A stretch of 7,721 nt of DNA from Oscillospiraceae bacterium (lineage in GTDB: Bacteria > Bacillota > Clostridia > Oscillospirales > Oscillospiraceae). Location: contig JAFYUG010000266.1 of assembly GCA_017558545.1 (NCBI GenBank), positions 1 to 7,721 of the forward strand, in the 5' to 3' direction. Under the pieces are notes generated by a model. The model had not been told where the DNA came from. It did not search any database and saw only the letters and a program-made list of their open reading frames with translations. Below are positions 6,143 through 7,721 of the stretch, in pieces. The position numbers and the translations under genes are program-made. Position 1 is the first letter of the stretch. Each line of letters begins with the position of its first letter.

Positions 6143-6972
6143 CCGTCTATCTCTTTCTTTCTTCTGCGCCCCTCATCAAGGATTTTTACCAGCTCTTCGC
6201 GGTCTCCCCCGGCAATTGCGGCGCGATATTCACCAAGCTTCTCGGCGAGAAAATCAAGTTCATTTATAAGGTTATCCCTGTTTTCCAAAAAGAGCTCTGC
6301 CCACATCTCGGGGTTGAGCCATGCAACTCTGGTTAGGTCCTTATACGAACCCGCAGAAAATCCCTTGTGGCTGCCTGCAGTGGGGCTTTTGATGTATGCA
6401 TTGGAAACTATATGAGCCATTTGGCTTGTGAAGGCTATCATTCTGTCATGCTCTTCGGCAGTAGTCACGGTAATATGTCCAAATCCCACGGGAGCAAGAA
6501 TGGTTTTAACTCTGTCCAAAAGCTCGATATCTTCAAAATTTGGAGGCACTATTACCATAGGCGCGCCATCAAACAGGTCTTCGCGGGAGTATTTAAAACC
6601 GGAGTTGTGAGTCCCCGCCATTGGATGACCTCCCACAAAGGTAAAACCATACTGCCTTGCCAACGGGAAAGCCATTGAGCAAATGCTCCTTTTTGTGCCG
6701 AGGCAATCTATCACAAGAGTTTTTGCCGGGATATGGCAGGCTGCATCATCAAGCCAGCGCTCCGCAGCGTCGGGATATGTGGACAAAAGCACAAGATCGC
6801 ATTCTCCGACATTTTCCATGGTAAGCTCATCATCCACGATCTCGCTTATTACGGCAAAGCCCAGAACGGGGGCATTGGTATCATAGGCCAAAACCCTTAT
6901 TCCCTCGCGTCGCTTGAAGGCCTTGGCAAGAGATCCGCCAATAAGTCCCAAACCAACTATTCCAACAGTCAT
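6139..6972 (-). CDS. tyrA: Prephenate dehydrogenase (TyrA), short form without ACT domain
   Basis: This 277-residue enzyme oxidatively decarboxylates prephenate to 4-hydroxyphenylpyruvate with NAD(P)+ and commits carbon to tyrosine. The N-terminal Rossmann fold starts at once with GLGLIGGS (7-14). Asp31 ends the second strand, which suggests NAD over NADP (inference). Further marks are GTK (92-94), GGHPMAG (114-120, with the likely catalytic His116), SQMAH (183-187), and DLTRVA (212-217, with a substrate-binding Arg). The helical dimerisation domain follows and the protein ends in a basic tail (GRRRKK, 268-273). No ACT domain is present. The start at 6970-6972 is preferred over an upstream in-frame ATG at 7054-7056 because it has an excellent Shine-Dalgarno site, forms an ATGA overlap with the DAHP synthase stop, and places the Rossmann strand at residue 2. 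Its stop overlaps the aroB start by 4 bases. Arogenate specificity cannot be excluded from sequence. Confidence 0.95.
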   Translation of the reverse strand: MTVGIVGLGLIGGSLAKAFKRREGIRVLAYDTNAPVLGFAVISEIVDDELTMENVGECDLVLLSTYPDAAERWLDDAACHIPAKTLVIDCLGTKRSICSMAFPLARQYGFTFVGGHPMAGTHNSGFKYSREDLFDGAPMVIVPPNFEDIELLDRVKTILAPVGFGHITVTTAEEHDRMIAFTSQMAHIVSNAYIKSPTAGSHKGFSAGSYKDLTRVAWLNPEMWAELFLENRDNLINELDFLAEKLGEYRAAIAGGDREELVKILDEGRRRKKEIDG

Positions 6973-7721
6973 TGGGTTATCACCTCTCTGATTTTTTTCA
7001 CTCTTGCAGCCATGTCTGCAAACTGTTCGGGAGTGAGGGACTGTGCACCATCGCAAAGAGCATGAATGGGGTCATTATGAACTTCAACCATTATGCCGTC
7101 AGCCCCGGCAGCAGCTGCCGCAAGGGCCATGGGAGGCACCAAATGGGCATGACCCGTAGCATGGCTGGGATCAACCACAACAGGTAAATGGCTCTGGGAC
7201 TGCAACACAGGCACAGCAGATAGGTCAAGAGTATTGCGGGTAGAAGTTTCATAGGTGCGAATACCGCGCTCGCAGAGAATAACATTCTCGTTGCCGCCGG
7301 CCATAATATATTCAGCGCTCATAAGAAGTTCTTTTATAGTTCCCGCAATGCCACGCTTGAGCAAAACGGGCTTCCTGGTCATGCCCAGCTCTTTCAGCAG
7401 CTCAAAGTTTTGAATGTTTCGGGCGCCAACCTGAATAATATCCACATCCTCAAAAAGAGGAAGATGCTCAATATTCATTATCTCGGTTATAATAGGCAGA
7501 CCTGTGGCCTTCTTAGCCTCGCTGAGAAGGCGCAACCCTTCCGCCTTAAGACCCTGAAAATCATATGGAGAAGTACGGGGTTTGAAAGCTCCGCCGCGAA
7601 GAATATCCGCTCCGCCTGCCTTCACGCCCTTAGCAACCTCAATTATCTGTTCATGAGTTTCAACGGAGCAAGGCCCGGCTATCATGCAAAAGTTGCCGCC
7701 GCCGATTTTAACACTGCCGGC
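6969..7721 (-). CDS. aroF: DAHP synthase, AroF/type I-beta, 5' end outside window
   Basis: This is 3-deoxy-7-phosphoheptulonate synthase. It condenses erythrose-4-phosphate with phosphoenolpyruvate, the committed first step of the shikimate pathway, in the cytoplasm. The window holds 250 C-terminal residues and the stop. The frame stays open to the window edge, so the start is not here. The Met at 7683-7685 is internal, because the family motif continues upstream of it (visible residues 1-20 include VKIGGG and AGPCS). Catalytic-barrel motifs in order are GPCSVE (visible C18, metal ligand), LRGGAFKPR, LLKRGIAGT, LCERGIRTYE, VVDPSHATGH (metal His), and EVHNDP followed by LTPEQF. This is the type I-beta pattern related to KDO-8-P synthase. 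Family members often carry an N-terminal ferredoxin-like or chorismate-mutase regulatory domain of about 80-90 residues; whether this one does cannot be seen. Its TGA overlaps the tyrA ATG by 4 bases. It is the first gene visible in the operon, and the family identity is very secure. Confidence 0.95.
   Translation of the reverse strand, partial: AGSVKIGGGNFCMIAGPCSVETHEQIIEVAKGVKAGGADILRGGAFKPRTSPYDFQGLKAEGLRLLSEAKKATGLPIITEIMNIEHLPLFEDVDIIQVGARNIQNFELLKELGMTRKPVLLKRGIAGTIKELLMSAEYIMAGGNENVILCERGIRTYETSTRNTLDLSAVPVLQSQSHLPVVVDPSHATGHAHLVPPMALAAAAAGADGIMVEVHNDPIHALCDGAQSLTPEQFADMAARVKKIREVITQ
6973..6986 (-). promoter_or_regulatory. Ribosome binding site of tyrA
   Basis: The minus strand reads GAGGTGAT at 6986-6979, an 8-base perfect match to the 3' end of 16S rRNA, with 6 bases between it and the ATG at 6972. 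It lies inside the last codons of the DAHP synthase gene. It decides the tyrA start in favour of 6972 rather than the upstream ATG at 7056. It is the best ribosome site in the window. Confidence 0.85.

Noticed and set aside
3743..6415. 890-codon open frame on the plus strand running across aroC, aroA, aroB and part of tyrA.
   Set aside because: It lies opposite four well-supported genes and its codons mirror theirs. Openness follows from lack of TTA, CTA and TCA in the sense genes, and the translation shows no recognisable domain. It is a shadow, not a gene.
6973..7056. Upstream in-frame extension of tyrA, from an ATG at 7056.
   Set aside because: It would add 28 residues before the Rossmann fold and overlap DAHP synthase. 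The ATG at 6972 has a near-perfect ribosome site and an ATGA overlap.
7683..7685. Met codon as the start of DAHP synthase.
   Set aside because: Conserved family sequence continues in frame upstream to the window edge, so this Met is internal.
1..7721. Search for CRISPR arrays, insertion sequences, tRNA/rRNA genes, riboswitches and attachment sites.
   Set aside because: None was seen. Coding density leaves no gap above 10 bases, and no repeated blocks were noticed by eye.

Overview
The window is a gene-dense block of core metabolism. Nine genes all read on the minus strand, so transcription runs from high to low coordinates. Together they encode the shikimate pathway, the step from chorismate to prephenate, the tyrosine branch and an aminotransferase. 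No intergenic gap exceeds 10 bases, and no promoter, terminator, RNA gene, mobile element, CRISPR array or long repeat is visible. The operon promoter must lie beyond position 7721, and the 3' end lies below position 1.

In transcription order the genes are: DAHP synthase of the AroF/type I-beta kind (5' end cut off, to 6969), prephenate dehydrogenase tyrA (6972-6139), 3-dehydroquinate synthase aroB (6142-5084), EPSP synthase aroA (5080-3869), chorismate synthase aroC (3865-2867), a stand-alone AroQ-class chorismate mutase (2856-2578), a fused shikimate dehydrogenase-shikimate kinase aroE-aroK (2577-1357), type II 3-dehydroquinase aroQ (1360-929), and a class I/II PLP aminotransferase (918 to beyond 1). 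All seven steps from erythrose-4-P plus PEP to chorismate are present, each once. Chorismate mutase then gives prephenate, TyrA gives 4-hydroxyphenylpyruvate, and the aminotransferase could finish tyrosine. No prephenate dehydratase is in the window, so the phenylalanine branch must be encoded elsewhere or further downstream.

The junctions are very tight. Three are 4-base ATGA overlaps (DAHPS/tyrA, tyrA/aroB, aroEK/aroQ). One is a direct TAAATG (chorismate mutase/aroEK). Two have 3-base gaps (aroB/aroA, aroA/aroC) and two have 10-base gaps (aroC/chorismate mutase, aroQ/aminotransferase). Most Shine-Dalgarno sites sit inside the end of the preceding gene. Three junctions keep the same reading frame on both sides, so only stop codons separate what would otherwise be fusion proteins.

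The organism is probably a member of the Bacillota, class Clostridia. The reasons are the GGAGG/GAGGTGAT ribosome sites, the gene order DAHPS-tyrA-aroB-aroA-aroC-CM-aroE-aroK-aroQ (recalled as typical of clostridia), the clostridial style of AroC (GGG-x-FSGR) and the N-terminus of the aminotransferase. GC content is roughly 50-55% by eye, not counted. Ile ATA codons are common while Leu TTA/CTA and Ser TCA are almost absent over long stretches. Genus cannot be assigned. I see no evidence for a wholly new system here. The most notable points are the AroE-AroK fusion, the in-frame gene junctions, and some departures from textbook motifs in AroC, the kinase domain and the dehydroquinase.
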